In this document: one piece after another, positions 31,657 to 40,038 of the stretch | Layout: the number at the start of each line of letters is the position of its first letter | Numbering within the stretch: the first letter of the stretch is position 1 | Assembly: GCA_009668925.1 (NCBI GenBank) | Contig: SBEK01000002.1 | Location: 22,245 to 62,637 of the forward strand | Origin: Deltaproteobacteria bacterium | GTDB taxonomy: Bacteria; Desulfobacterota; Syntrophia; Syntrophales; Smithellaceae | Direction of reading: 5' to 3' | Length of the DNA stretch: 40,393 nucleotides | Translations under genes and position numbers: made by a program | The notes under the pieces: model-generated | Told to the model about the DNA's origin: nothing | Database searches by the model: none | Seen by the model: the letters and a program-made list of their open reading frames with translations, nothing else

Positions 31657-31706
31657 AATAGTTTTACTTCTTTACTTTAATCATACCCGCATAACTTCTC
31701 AATCAA

Positions 31707-33200
31707 CTAATCACCCCACGCGCTCTTGCCCTTGCAGCGATCCAGCTTCGGATCCATATAGGGGAGAACAGCCGATGCCGGGATTTCCCAGGTCAGATCG
31801 CCGACGTTCGACGCGTTGTCGAACCAATTGTAAGGCGGCATATTAAACGATGCTTTCTGCCTTGCCGGCTCTACGAACTCGGCAATCCGGAAGCCCTGAA
31901 TGGACTTATGATCGCAAGCCCGCATCTTGACAAGACGTCCGTTGGGATATTGATAGGTATCGCCTTCCCAAACCTTGATAATTTTTTCAGGATCGGTGCT
32001 TTTGGCCCTTTCCATGACGCTGAGAAGCCAATAGACCTGTAATGTCCAACTGCCGAGCGTTCCCATGGGGTGTTTATAGAGGGGGCTATTGTAGGGTTTG
32101 GAATCGAATTTCTTCCAGTTGTCATTCCAGGCCTTATAATACTTGATCATGCCGGGATTGGAGAAGGTCGGTCCGGCCTTGTCAAAGTGCTTGATGTTGA
32201 CCAGGCCTTTGGTGTTCTCCACGCCAACCTCCACCAGGAAGTCCGGGTTATCGATGAAAAGGTTCGCAAAGGGCAGCTTGATTCCCATCGCCCGGGCCTG
32301 TTTCAGCAGCGTCGCCGCATCGGGAATCCAGTCGCCGGTCCAGACAACTTCGGCGCCGGAGGCCTTGATCTTTTCCAGATACGGGGCAAAATCCGTCAGG
32401 AACAGTTTGTGATAATCTTCACCGACGATTTGTGCATCAGGATAGTACTCCTTGATGCCCATTTTGAAGCCTTCCGCCATATCCCGGCCGAAGGAGTAAT
32501 CCTGGCAGAGGATATAGAATTTCTTTTCCTTCTTGCGGATCTGGCCATAGTAGTAGGCCATGCCCCGGCCGATGGAATAAGTGGTGTCGGAGCTCATGAA
32601 AGCGTAGCGGCCGAAATTTGTCGCGTCCTGGAGTTCATCGGACAGGGCGCCGATATTCTGGACAATGACCTTGTAGCGGTTGCCCACTTCGTTGGCGACC
32701 TTCATCAGGTTGCTCCCGGAGGTGCCGATAATGGCATGAACCTTTTCCTGCAGAACCATGCGTTCGGCGATCTTCTTGGCCTGATCCTGTTTGGACATGG
32801 TGTCCGCTTTGTACAGGGCGATCTTCTTTTTCTTGCCGTCCACAAAGATGCCGCCCCGCTGGTTGATGTCATAGGCGGCAAAATTGACACAAGCCCAGCC
32901 GAGTTCGCCATTCGCCGCCGCGGGGCCTGAATGAGGCCAGAAAACAGCTATTCTAATAGTGTCTCCCTCGGGATTCACCCATTTGGCCGGATCCCAACCG
33001 GACATATCGCCCATTTTGCTGGCATCAAAAACTGCATTTGGTTTAGACCATGTTTCATCCGTTGTCGCTTTGGCTGCCGCGACTTTCTCGCCTTTTTTGA
33101 CCGCTTTCTGGGCCATAGCGGTAGATGCACTAAGGATCATCATTGTGAAGATCAGAAAAATACCCATTAGAATCGCGAAGCTCGTCCTAAACTTTTTCAT
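31707..33200 (-). CDS. Branched-chain amino acid-type ABC transporter substrate-binding protein (copy 2)
   Basis: 497 residues; signal peptide at about 1-30 (FAILMGIFLIFTMMILSAS; cleavage near AMAQK). It follows copy 1 almost without gaps: TTDETWSKPNAVFDASKMGD, IRIAVFWPHSGPAAANGEL, YDINQRGGIFVDGK, YILCQDYSFGRDMAEGF and MDPKLDRCKGKS. Differences cluster in parts likely to line the ligand cleft (GFNGDMAWLC against AANGELGWAC; FTWPWGTFGSW against YKHPMGTLGSW), so the two may differ in ligand. The gene stands 167 bases behind the CoA-transferase beta gene. Its leader holds a CGTAAAC/GTTTACG inverted repeat (33238-33269). Confidence 0.9.
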   Translation of the reverse strand: MKKFRTSFAILMGIFLIFTMMILSASTAMAQKAVKKGEKVAAAKATTDETWSKPNAVFDASKMGDMSGWDPAKWVNPEGDTIRIAVFWPHSGPAAANGELGWACVNFAAYDINQRGGIFVDGKKKKIALYKADTMSKQDQAKKIAERMVLQEKVHAIIGTSGSNLMKVANEVGNRYKVIVQNIGALSDELQDATNFGRYAFMSSDTTYSIGRGMAYYYGQIRKKEKKFYILCQDYSFGRDMAEGFKMGIKEYYPDAQIVGEDYHKLFLTDFAPYLEKIKASGAEVVWTGDWIPDAATLLKQARAMGIKLPFANLFIDNPDFLVEVGVENTKGLVNIKHFDKAGPTFSNPGMIKYYKAWNDNWKKFDSKPYNSPLYKHPMGTLGSWTLQVYWLLSVMERAKSTDPEKIIKVWEGDTYQYPNGRLVKMRACDHKSIQGFRIAEFVEPARQKASFNMPPYNWFDNASNVGDLTWEIPASAVLPYMDPKLDRCKGKSAWGD

Positions 33201-33367
33201 ATTCCCCTTTCCTCCTTCATGTCACAAATTTCAATTCCGTAAACGGGTTACGCCATAATCCTGTTTACGCCTGATTGCCCTATGGAAGCTCCAACCTGAC
33301 TTACTACCCAATCACCTCCCCTTAATCTTATATTCCGACTGTCGATCGTCTGTATCCGCAGGCCAAA

Positions 33368-34180
33368 TTATGCCTTGAGCATTTTCATCATGTTCACGAT
33401 GGTCAACTCCATCGCCAGTTCTCTGCCCGCCGACATGGCCGGAGCAAAACACCGGATAAAATCTATTTCCTCATCCGTCGGGTGAGGCGTCTCCGAAAGA
33501 TCGGGGGATATTTTCAAATCCCACGGCACATCCTTCTTTACATCCTCTATCGTGACCCGGGGATGGATCTGGGCCAGATACATTTCCTTTGTTACCGGAT
33601 CGAACCGGAACAGCCCCTTCGTGGAAAGCAGCATCGTCGGGCCCGTCCCTTTGGGGAACAAGCCTGATTTGTCCCGGCTGTCTCCGCCGTCCAGATATCC
33701 GGGAGAGGTAAAATAATCCAGCTTGTTGACAAAATTTCCCCCCAGCATGGTGAGCACCGTTCTTTTGGCATAAGAGATGAAATCGGCCGCGCCGCCCGAC
33801 CCCGGAAGCCGCATCGTCGGTTTGTAATAATCTCCGATGGACGTCGTGTTCAGATTCCCGTATTTATCCACCTGCCCCACGCCGAGGAAGCAAACATCGA
33901 CAAAGCCGCGATACGTCATGGTAAAGGCGGAAAAGAGATCCGTCGCATAAGAAAACCCGCGGCAGGAGTGGGCGTCGGCAATGTGGTTCAGGGGAAGGAG
34001 TGGCTCGAAGTCGATAATTCCGGACTCCATCATCAGCGTTGCATGCGGGGCATACAGGGCCTTGGCCATCGCTCCGGCCGTCGTGGGCAGCCCCACGCCG
34101 AGGATGACATTTTCATGGTCGTGAATTTCTTTCGCAACGGCAATGACTAAAAGTTCCTGCAGTGTATATGGTTTACTCAT
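33368..34180 (-). CDS. Family I CoA-transferase, beta subunit (glutaconate CoA-transferase-type)
   Basis: 270 residues. ENVILGVGLPTTAGAMAKAL is the family's N-terminal strand-loop; MMESGIIDFEP holds Glu52, at the position of the catalytic Glu54 of glutaconate CoA-transferase beta, so transferase activity is plausible. VDVCFLGVGQVDKYGNLNTT and LPGSGGAADFISYAKRT are further conserved blocks. It overlaps the alpha gene by eight bases (ATGAGTAA), typical of coupled subunits. The heterodimer should move CoA from a donor acyl-CoA to an acid; the neighbouring transporter suggests the acid is imported. Confidence 0.88.
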   Translation of the reverse strand: MSKPYTLQELLVIAVAKEIHDHENVILGVGLPTTAGAMAKALYAPHATLMMESGIIDFEPLLPLNHIADAHSCRGFSYATDLFSAFTMTYRGFVDVCFLGVGQVDKYGNLNTTSIGDYYKPTMRLPGSGGAADFISYAKRTVLTMLGGNFVNKLDYFTSPGYLDGGDSRDKSGLFPKGTGPTMLLSTKGLFRFDPVTKEMYLAQIHPRVTIEDVKKDVPWDLKISPDLSETPHPTDEEIDFIRCFAPAMSAGRELAMELTIVNMMKMLKA

Positions 34181-35219
34181 AGAGTTTCCCCCTTTCCTTC
34201 AATGTTTTCTCAAACTCTGGAAGCGTCATCCCCATATTTCGTTCCTTGCCGTCCCGATCCCAGCGGGACGTAAAGGCGGAGCCGTAATTGGCCGGCGCCG
34301 AATAATAGGCTCTGGCCCGGATACCGTCGAGGATTTTGCTGCCGAATTTCTGAACATAGTGATCGATGTATGCCGCGCGGTTTTCACAGCCGTAGACCCA
34401 TTCATCCATCCAGGCCTTGAGGCCGTCCGCCGTGCCGTCGGCCATCATGAACAGGCCGTACATAAACTGGTCCATGTTATAATAACCCAGCACTTCCGTC
34501 GGATTCGCTCCCCAGGGAACTTCGACCACCGCATCCACGCGATAAGCGGGGATCAGGGTGAGATGGGGACTCGATTGGATGATGTCGTGCTCCACAATTT
34601 CTTCGCAGGAAACAACGATGTGCTTGCTCGCCAGCGCGGCCGCCGCGACACTTCCCAGGGCGCCCCAGTACTGGGCATTGCCGAACTTATCGCAGCGCTG
34701 CACGTGAACGATACAGACATCAGGATTCGCCGCGGGCACCGTCAGGTTGTCTTTCCCGGTGTAGGGGCACTTAATGACGCGGTATTTGTCCTCCCCCAGA
34801 AAACTGCGCTTCCGGAAAAGATCCGTCGCCATCACTCCTTCCAGGACCTGGATATAGGAAAACCCGTGCATGCCGGCGACGAGCCGGGCATTATATTGAA
34901 AGTTTGTATAGTCCTCTATTTGCAGCGTTCCGGCGTTTAAGGCGCGCTCCACGGCTGATCCGCCTTTCTTGCCGCCGGCGCGCAGAACATACGTCGTCAC
35001 CAGTCGGTCGACGCATCCGGCGCCGACAATCGTCTCGACATCGAAAATGCCCGATTGCGAATAAAGGGTCAACCCTTTGCGACCCTGTCGAATCACTTCA
35101 TAGACAAGTTCAGCGCAGCTTCCCACGGTATAATTGCCGATCACCAGTTGATCCCCGTCATGGACGAACTTGCTGATTGCTTCTTTGGCGCTCATGACCT
35201 TACCGTTCACTTCTGCCAT
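34173..35219 (-). CDS. Family I CoA-transferase, alpha subunit (glutaconate CoA-transferase-type)
   Basis: 348 residues from the ATG at 35219, chosen for GGGAGGTGTGT upstream; a longer frame reaches back to the 15-bp inverted repeat but is unlikely. VMSAKEAISKFVHDGDQLVIGNY opens the fold; LTLYSQSGIFDVETIVGAGCVDRLVTTYV, VMATDLFRKRSFLGEDKYRV and ANPDVCIVHVQRCDKFGNAQYW are family blocks, the last being the PDVxIxHVxxxDxxGN signature. It pairs with the beta gene next to it. A 240-base leader with three hairpins separates it from livF. Confidence 0.88.
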   Translation of the reverse strand: MAEVNGKVMSAKEAISKFVHDGDQLVIGNYTVGSCAELVYEVIRQGRKGLTLYSQSGIFDVETIVGAGCVDRLVTTYVLRAGGKKGGSAVERALNAGTLQIEDYTNFQYNARLVAGMHGFSYIQVLEGVMATDLFRKRSFLGEDKYRVIKCPYTGKDNLTVPAANPDVCIVHVQRCDKFGNAQYWGALGSVAAAALASKHIVVSCEEIVEHDIIQSSPHLTLIPAYRVDAVVEVPWGANPTEVLGYYNMDQFMYGLFMMADGTADGLKAWMDEWVYGCENRAAYIDHYVQKFGSKILDGIRARAYYSAPANYGSAFTSRWDRDGKERNMGMTLPEFEKTLKERGKLYE

Positions 35220-35295
35220 ACACACCTCCCAGCGTTTATTAAATAGATGGAACGAATATATTAAATGATAGGATATTACTCCACCGGAATGAGCC

Positions 35296-35339
35296 GTGCG
35301 ATACTCCATAAGAAGATAAAAAGCTATGGAGTATCGCAC
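35296..35339. promoter_or_regulatory. 15-bp perfect inverted repeat in the CoA-transferase leader
   Basis: GTGCGATACTCCATA (35296-35310) and TATGGAGTATCGCAC (35325-35339) with a 14-base AT-rich loop. No T-tract follows on either strand, so a terminator is unlikely. It begins about 77 bases before the alpha-subunit ATG. Two more inverted repeats stand upstream: GTCATGG/CCATGAC (35381-35397) and TCCCGTGA/TCACGGGA (35413-35446). Confidence 0.75.
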
Positions 35340-35459
35340 ATCACCGATTTCGCGATGGCGAACACATGTTATCAGGAGACGTCATGGGAACCATGACACT
35401 CAAATCAGTCCCTCCCGTGATAAAACACCTGAACCTTCTCACGGGATAAGATTTTTGCA

Positions 35460-36179
35460 TCAAACTTCCAGATATTTGGCGCGGACCTCATGGTTATTTC
35501 TGAGTTCCTCGACCGAGCCCTGGTAGCCGACCTGGGCCTTGCCCATCAGGTAAACGCGATGCGCCAGCGACAGGGCCACCTTCAGGTTGTGTTCCACGAG
35601 CAGGATGGAGACGCCGGCCTGCTTATTGATTTCCTCGAGGACGTTGCGCACTTCCTGAACCATGATCGGGGCGAGACCTTCGGAAGGCTCATCCACCAGA
35701 AGCAGCCGCGGATTGCCCATCAGCGCGCGCCCGATGGAAAGCATCTGCTGCTCGCCGCCGGACAGAAACCGTCCCTGAGAGTTGCAGCGCTCCGCCAGCT
35801 TCGGAAAATGGCTGTAGATCCGATCCGTCGTCCAGACATTCGGATCGTTCGGGTTCTTGATCTTTCCGCCCTTGATGCCCAGAAGCAGGTTGTCATGAAC
35901 CGAGAGTTCGGGGAAAATCCGTCTGTCCTCGGGAACGTAGCCGATGCCCGCCTGGGCCGCTTTGTAGGGAGGATAGCCGATAATCTCGTTTCCCTCAAAC
36001 AGCACCGATCCGGATTTTGCTTTGACCAGGCCCATAATGGTTTTCAAGGTCGTGCTTTTCCCCATGCCGTTGCGACCCAGAAGGGCGACCAGTTCCCCCT
36101 CGGCCACATTCAGAGATATGCCCTGCAACACATGGCTTGCACCGTAAAATGTATTTAAATCTTTGACTTCAAGTAGCAT
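35460..36179 (-). CDS. livF: High-affinity branched-chain amino acid-type ABC transporter ATP-binding protein LivF
   Basis: 239 residues, the normal LivF length. Walker A GRNGMGKSTTLKTI, Q-loop region near GIGYVPEDRRIFPELSV, signature LSGGEQQML, Walker B LLLVDEP and a switch His in LLVEHNL are intact. The PEDRRIFP block is characteristic of LivF. It works with LivG as the ATPase pair that drives the LivHM permease at the cytosolic face. It starts 40 bases after livG; the operon may end here or continue through the hairpin-rich leader. Confidence 0.93.
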   Translation of the reverse strand: MLLEVKDLNTFYGASHVLQGISLNVAEGELVALLGRNGMGKSTTLKTIMGLVKAKSGSVLFEGNEIIGYPPYKAAQAGIGYVPEDRRIFPELSVHDNLLLGIKGGKIKNPNDPNVWTTDRIYSHFPKLAERCNSQGRFLSGGEQQMLSIGRALMGNPRLLLVDEPSEGLAPIMVQEVRNVLEEINKQAGVSILLVEHNLKVALSLAHRVYLMGKAQVGYQGSVEELRNNHEVRAKYLEV

Positions 36180-36219
36180 GTTTGATTACCTCATCTTTAT
36201 ATGTGTCGTATGTCCCATC

Positions 36220-36966
36220 TCACACTTCCAGATCGCCCAGATAGGCATCCTTGACATCCTTGTTGACCCGGATCTCTTCGGGCGGTCCCGACGCCAGAAT
36301 TTTCCCGTAGTGCAGAACCGTAATCCGGTCGGCAATCGAGAAAACCACGTCCATGTCATGTTCGATAATGACCACGGTTTTGCCTTCCGTCAGTTTCCGG
36401 ATCAGGGCCACCGCGTTATGCGTTTCGTCGCGTGACATGCCTGCGGCAAATTCATCGAGCAAAACCAGCTCCGGATCCGTGGCCAGGGCCATACTGATCT
36501 CCAGGGCCCGCGCCTTGCCGTAAGACAGCATGCTGGCGGGAACATCACGTTCCTTCAGCAAGCCGATGCGGTCCAGCATGGCTTCCGACTCCGCCGTGAT
36601 CTCTTTCATGCCGTTCACACTCCGGAACAGGTTGAAGCGAATGCCGTGTTTGGACAAAATGGCCAGGCGGACGTTCTGAAACGCCGTCAGATTGGTAAAG
36701 GTACTGGTAATCTGAAAGGAGCGGCCCATTCCGATGCGCGCCAGCTGATGCGGCTTGTATCCCGTAATATCTTTTCCTTTAAAAAAGACCTGGCCGTGGC
36801 TGGGTTTGTACGTTCCCGTGATGGTATTGAAAAGCGTCGTCTTCCCGGCGCCGTTGGGGCCGATGACGGCGTGGCGTTCGCCTTCCTTCACCTGCAGATC
36901 GATGCCGAAGAGCACCTTCAATCCGCTGAAATCGTGTTTTAAGTCTTTGGTTTCCAGAATGTTCAT
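36220..36966 (-). CDS. livG: High-affinity branched-chain amino acid-type ABC transporter ATP-binding protein LivG
   Basis: 248 residues. Walker A GPNGAGKTTLFNTI, the LivG block GMGRSFQITSTFTNLTAFQN, signature SYGKARALEISMAL and Walker B LVLLDEFAAGM, with switch His in VIIEHDMDVVF. The D-loop side reads DEFAAGMS where most LivG have DEPAAGLN. Start ATG overlaps the livM stop by four bases, so they are coupled. Also carries the C-terminal LivG extension (YGKILASGPPEEIRVNKDV). Confidence 0.93.
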   Translation of the reverse strand: MNILETKDLKHDFSGLKVLFGIDLQVKEGERHAVIGPNGAGKTTLFNTITGTYKPSHGQVFFKGKDITGYKPHQLARIGMGRSFQITSTFTNLTAFQNVRLAILSKHGIRFNLFRSVNGMKEITAESEAMLDRIGLLKERDVPASMLSYGKARALEISMALATDPELVLLDEFAAGMSRDETHNAVALIRKLTEGKTVVIIEHDMDVVFSIADRITVLHYGKILASGPPEEIRVNKDVKDAYLGDLEV

Positions 36967-37964
36967 GACAGCTTCTCCTTTTCAGCACTTGCGGCCGGAC
37001 CCGAAAAATACTTCTGCTTTACGATGTTGATAAAGCCGGCCAGCCCGCGGGGCGCAAACATGACAACCAAAATCAAAATTACCCCTGTTACCAGTTCCAC
37101 ACGGTCCGTAAAGCGGATCGTCAACTCTTCCAGGATCTGGAAGATCGCCGTCCCCCAGATCGGGCCAAAGAAGCTGCCCACGCCTCCGATCATCGACGCC
37201 ATGATCGGCGTGAAGGAGACCAGCGCTCCCAGAGAACCGTCCGCGGAAACTAGATTATGGAACAATGCGTATACGGCGCCCGCTATTCCGGCAAAAGCGC
37301 CGGACACGACATAAATAACCGCTTTGGACTGGGGAACTTTATATCCCAGGTAATCAATACGCTTGGCGTTGTCCCGGATACCCACCTGAATCTGGCCGAA
37401 GGGCGTCTTCGTAAAGAACCACATCAACCAGGTGCTGATGCCCAAAACGACAACCGCCAGATAGTAGAAATTGGCCGGATCGCCTCCGATCTGAATGGAG
37501 AAGACGCCGGGAATCGTGAAGTTGGGAATCGGGAAATTGCCGATCCCGTCCTCGCCGCCCGTGATATTCCTTAATTTGAGCGCCAGAACATAGAAAAGCT
37601 GTCCGAAAGCCAGGTGCAGCATGGCAAAGGCCGTTCCCGTCACCCGCGTGACCAGCGGCGTCAAAATGATCGCCAAAACAATGGCCGCCAGAAACCCGAT
37701 GCCGAGCGCCGGGAAAAGGCTGATCCCCTCGATGTGTTTCAAGGCCAGAGCCGTGCCGTAACCGCCGACGCCGAAAAACATCGCGTGGCCGAAACTCAAA
37801 AGCCCCGTATAGCCCAGGAGCACGTTCAGCGAAATCGCGTAGACGGCAAAAATGGCAAAGGTTACAAAAATATTCGTATAGTAGATGCCGAACATTTTGG
37901 GCAGAAGAGCCAAAATGACGATCAACACCGCCCACAAAATTATTTTTATGATTTTATTTTTCAT
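36963..37964 (-). CDS. livM: Branched-chain amino acid-type ABC transporter permease LivM
   Basis: 333 residues with about 8-10 membrane helices. YAISLNVLLGYTGLLSFGHA is the LivM hallmark; GLGAL-type turns and GGVGSFFGPIWGTAIFQILEE near the C-terminus are also typical. It forms the membrane channel with LivH. The start overlaps the livH stop by four bases (ATGA) and the stop overlaps livG, so the operon is tightly packed. The Lys/Arg-rich first residues (MKNKIIK) set the cytosolic N-terminus. Confidence 0.93.
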   Translation of the reverse strand: MKNKIIKIILWAVLIVILALLPKMFGIYYTNIFVTFAIFAVYAISLNVLLGYTGLLSFGHAMFFGVGGYGTALALKHIEGISLFPALGIGFLAAIVLAIILTPLVTRVTGTAFAMLHLAFGQLFYVLALKLRNITGGEDGIGNFPIPNFTIPGVFSIQIGGDPANFYYLAVVVLGISTWLMWFFTKTPFGQIQVGIRDNAKRIDYLGYKVPQSKAVIYVVSGAFAGIAGAVYALFHNLVSADGSLGALVSFTPIMASMIGGVGSFFGPIWGTAIFQILEELTIRFTDRVELVTGVILILVVMFAPRGLAGFINIVKQKYFSGPAASAEKEKLS

Positions 37965-38833
37965 TCTTCCACCCCAAATAATCCGTTAGGCCGGAAAGCC
38001 AGGACAATAGCCATGAAACCAACCATCAGGACCGGCGCTAACTGAGAAAGGAACTGAACACCGAAGGAACTCAAAAGACCGAAAATGATGGCCACGATAA
38101 AGGCGCCCGAGAGGCTTCCGAATCCTCCCGTCACGACGACAATGAACGCGTCCATTCCCACCTGGTCGGCCAATCCCGGAAATACCGTCAGAATCGGAGC
38201 GATCGCCACGCCGGACACACCGGCAAGCCAGGTGCCGATTCCGAAGACGGCCATGAAAACGACGGGAATGTTGATGCCCAGAGCGTTCACCATATCCCGG
38301 TCGGAAACAGCCGCGCGGACAATCTTTCCCAGCCGCGTTCCGTAGAGCAGGAGCACCATGAAGATGAGAACCACCACGGACAGGCCGATGACAAATAAGC
38401 GGTAAATCGGGTAATTCAAACCGCCCGCCCCAATCATGCCGCTCAAAATGGGCGGAACGTCGACGGGGAGGCTTTCCGTGCCCCAAAAGATCTTAACGAT
38501 CGCGAGGATGACCTGGCCGATGCCCAGCGTCAGGATCAGTTCGCCCAGATGGCCGAACGCGTGGATTCTCCGGAGAAACACCCGCTCCAGAACGATGCCG
38601 ATCAAGGCCGTAAAAATCGGCGCCAGGAGAAGCCCTATCCAGAAGTTTCCCGTTATCTTCACCACTTGGTGACAGAAATAAGCCGACAGCATAAAAAAGG
38701 AGGCGTGAGCCAAGTTCAATATCCCCATCATCCCGAAAATAATATTCAGGCCAGATGCGATAAGGAACAGGATCATGCCGTAGGCTATCCCATGTATTGC
38801 CTGGGACACGTACATCGATGTTGTTGGATCCAT
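37961..38833 (-). CDS. livH: Branched-chain amino acid-type ABC transporter permease LivH
   Basis: 290 residues and about eight membrane helices. GMILFLIASGLNIIFGMMGI followed by LNLAHASFFML is the LivH hallmark; VTGGFGSLSGAFIVAIIFGL is the conserved late block. AGAAAGGAATTACAT precedes the ATG. It is the first gene of the transport operon, so the promoter should lie in the 550 bases between it and the TetR-family gene. Confidence 0.93.
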   Translation of the reverse strand: MDPTTSMYVSQAIHGIAYGMILFLIASGLNIIFGMMGILNLAHASFFMLSAYFCHQVVKITGNFWIGLLLAPIFTALIGIVLERVFLRRIHAFGHLGELILTLGIGQVILAIVKIFWGTESLPVDVPPILSGMIGAGGLNYPIYRLFVIGLSVVVLIFMVLLLYGTRLGKIVRAAVSDRDMVNALGINIPVVFMAVFGIGTWLAGVSGVAIAPILTVFPGLADQVGMDAFIVVVTGGFGSLSGAFIVAIIFGLLSSFGVQFLSQLAPVLMVGFMAIVLAFRPNGLFGVEE

Positions 38834-39387
38834 ATGTAATTCCTTTCTGGTTTAAATTCAGAACCGGTCCGTCTTTTGAAAGCAACGGACTGCCTCGTCA
38901 CGCGGCGCTTTCGCGAAATTCCACTGTGGCCGAGATGAAATATCGATTGAAATGAATGGAGCAGCCGGGAAGAAAGTACGATAGATCAAGCTGCTTCATA
39001 CCCGGGAGGGCAAGACGTCCCCGGAAAAACATTCTGAATCCGGCACCCAAGCCGAGAAGCCTCCCGCAAGACGGGTAATCCTCCTAAACAATGGTGTAAT
39101 TCGCGATTCAGGCATTTCTCTTTACGGCATCCATTTCGAAAAGTATTTCAAAACAAGAAACAACCCATTACCACAAACGGACGATCCTGTGCTTTGTGGT
39201 AATAAAACAAAAAGAACGATCGCTCGCTTTTTTTTTGCCTATCATGCATTCTCTTTTCGATCAAGAGCATTTTCATCTTTATTTTATTTTTATTTGCTGA
39301 TATGCCTTCGCAAGCTGTTTCACTGTTAGCATTCCTGTGAGCATCCCTCAAGTGTTTTTTCCATACGGGATGCACGAAGAGAAATTG
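38834..39387. other. Divergent control region between livH and the TetR-family gene
   Basis: No gene is supported. It holds a 10-bp palindrome TTTCGCGAAA (38909-38918), a small CCCGTCTTGCGGG hairpin near 39063-39075, an 11-bp inverted repeat at 39167-39203 and a very AT-rich stretch at 39230-39300. Clear sigma70 box pairs are not evident for either gene. Confidence 0.5.
39167..39203. promoter_or_regulatory. 11-bp inverted repeat upstream of the TetR-family gene
   Basis: ATTACCACAAA (39167-39177) and TTTGTGGTAAT (39193-39203), 15 bases apart. It lies about 185 bases before the regulator start and could be its operator; no terminator-type T-run follows on the plus strand directly. Confidence 0.5.
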
Positions 39388-40038
39388 ATGAGAAATCTTA
39401 AGGCAGCGCCTCCTGAGAAAAAGAGCACCCGCCATGTCTACAGCCGCATCAAGAATTCCGACTTGGTCGGCAAAAAGCAGCTTCTGATTGCTAAATCAGC
39501 GGCAAAATTATTCAGCAAAAAAGGATACCAGCAAACGACCATGCGTGAAATTTCCCGGGCCACGGGCATGGCGATGGGTAACCTGTACGACTATATATCA
39601 AAAAAAGAAGACGTCCTGTGCCTGGTTTTCGATGTGTATCACAAGATTGTCGAGGAATCCTCTCTGGGCCCGGAAGTCATGAAGGTCAAAAATCCCCTGG
39701 AACGGCTGCGGTCCAATCTCCGCATCTCCATAAAGAACGTCCACGATTTCCACAATGAGATCGTCCTGATGTACCGCGAGTCGCAGCTCCTGCCGAAAAA
39801 AGACATGGAGCGCGCCAAAAAAATGGAACTGGACCAGATCAGAGCGATGGAAAAACTGATCCGGATGGGCGTCAAGCAAGGGCTGTTCAAGGTCAAAGAC
39901 CCCTACTTTGCCGCCAGCATGATCTTTTTCCAGCTGGTCATGCCGGCTCTGCGCGGCTGGACATTCCGGGGAAAGTACTCGAAAAAGAAAATCGACGGCC
40001 TCATCGAAGACTATATCCTCAAAAATATTCTGGCGTAA
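39388..40038 (+). CDS. TetR/AcrR family transcriptional regulator
   Basis: 216 residues from the ATG at 39388, which has GAAGAGAAATTG upstream; an ATG at 39370 and a GTG at 39337 are alternatives. KQLLIAKSAAKLFSKKGYQQ and TTMREISRATGMAMGNLYDY form the N-terminal helix-turn-helix typical of TetR, preceded by a basic tail. The remaining 140 residues are a helical ligand domain with no recognised subtype. Diverging from the liv operon, it probably controls that operon or itself in response to an acyl-CoA or the transported acid; this is inference. Confidence 0.87.
   Translation: MRNLKAAPPEKKSTRHVYSRIKNSDLVGKKQLLIAKSAAKLFSKKGYQQTTMREISRATGMAMGNLYDYISKKEDVLCLVFDVYHKIVEESSLGPEVMKVKNPLERLRSNLRISIKNVHDFHNEIVLMYRESQLLPKKDMERAKKMELDQIRAMEKLIRMGVKQGLFKVKDPYFAASMIFFQLVMPALRGWTFRGKYSKKKIDGLIEDYILKNILA

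Noticed and set aside
39148..39435. 95-codon minus-strand frame upstream of the TetR gene
   Set aside because: It spans the AT-rich control region and the 11-bp inverted repeat, and overlaps the regulator start; no family likeness.
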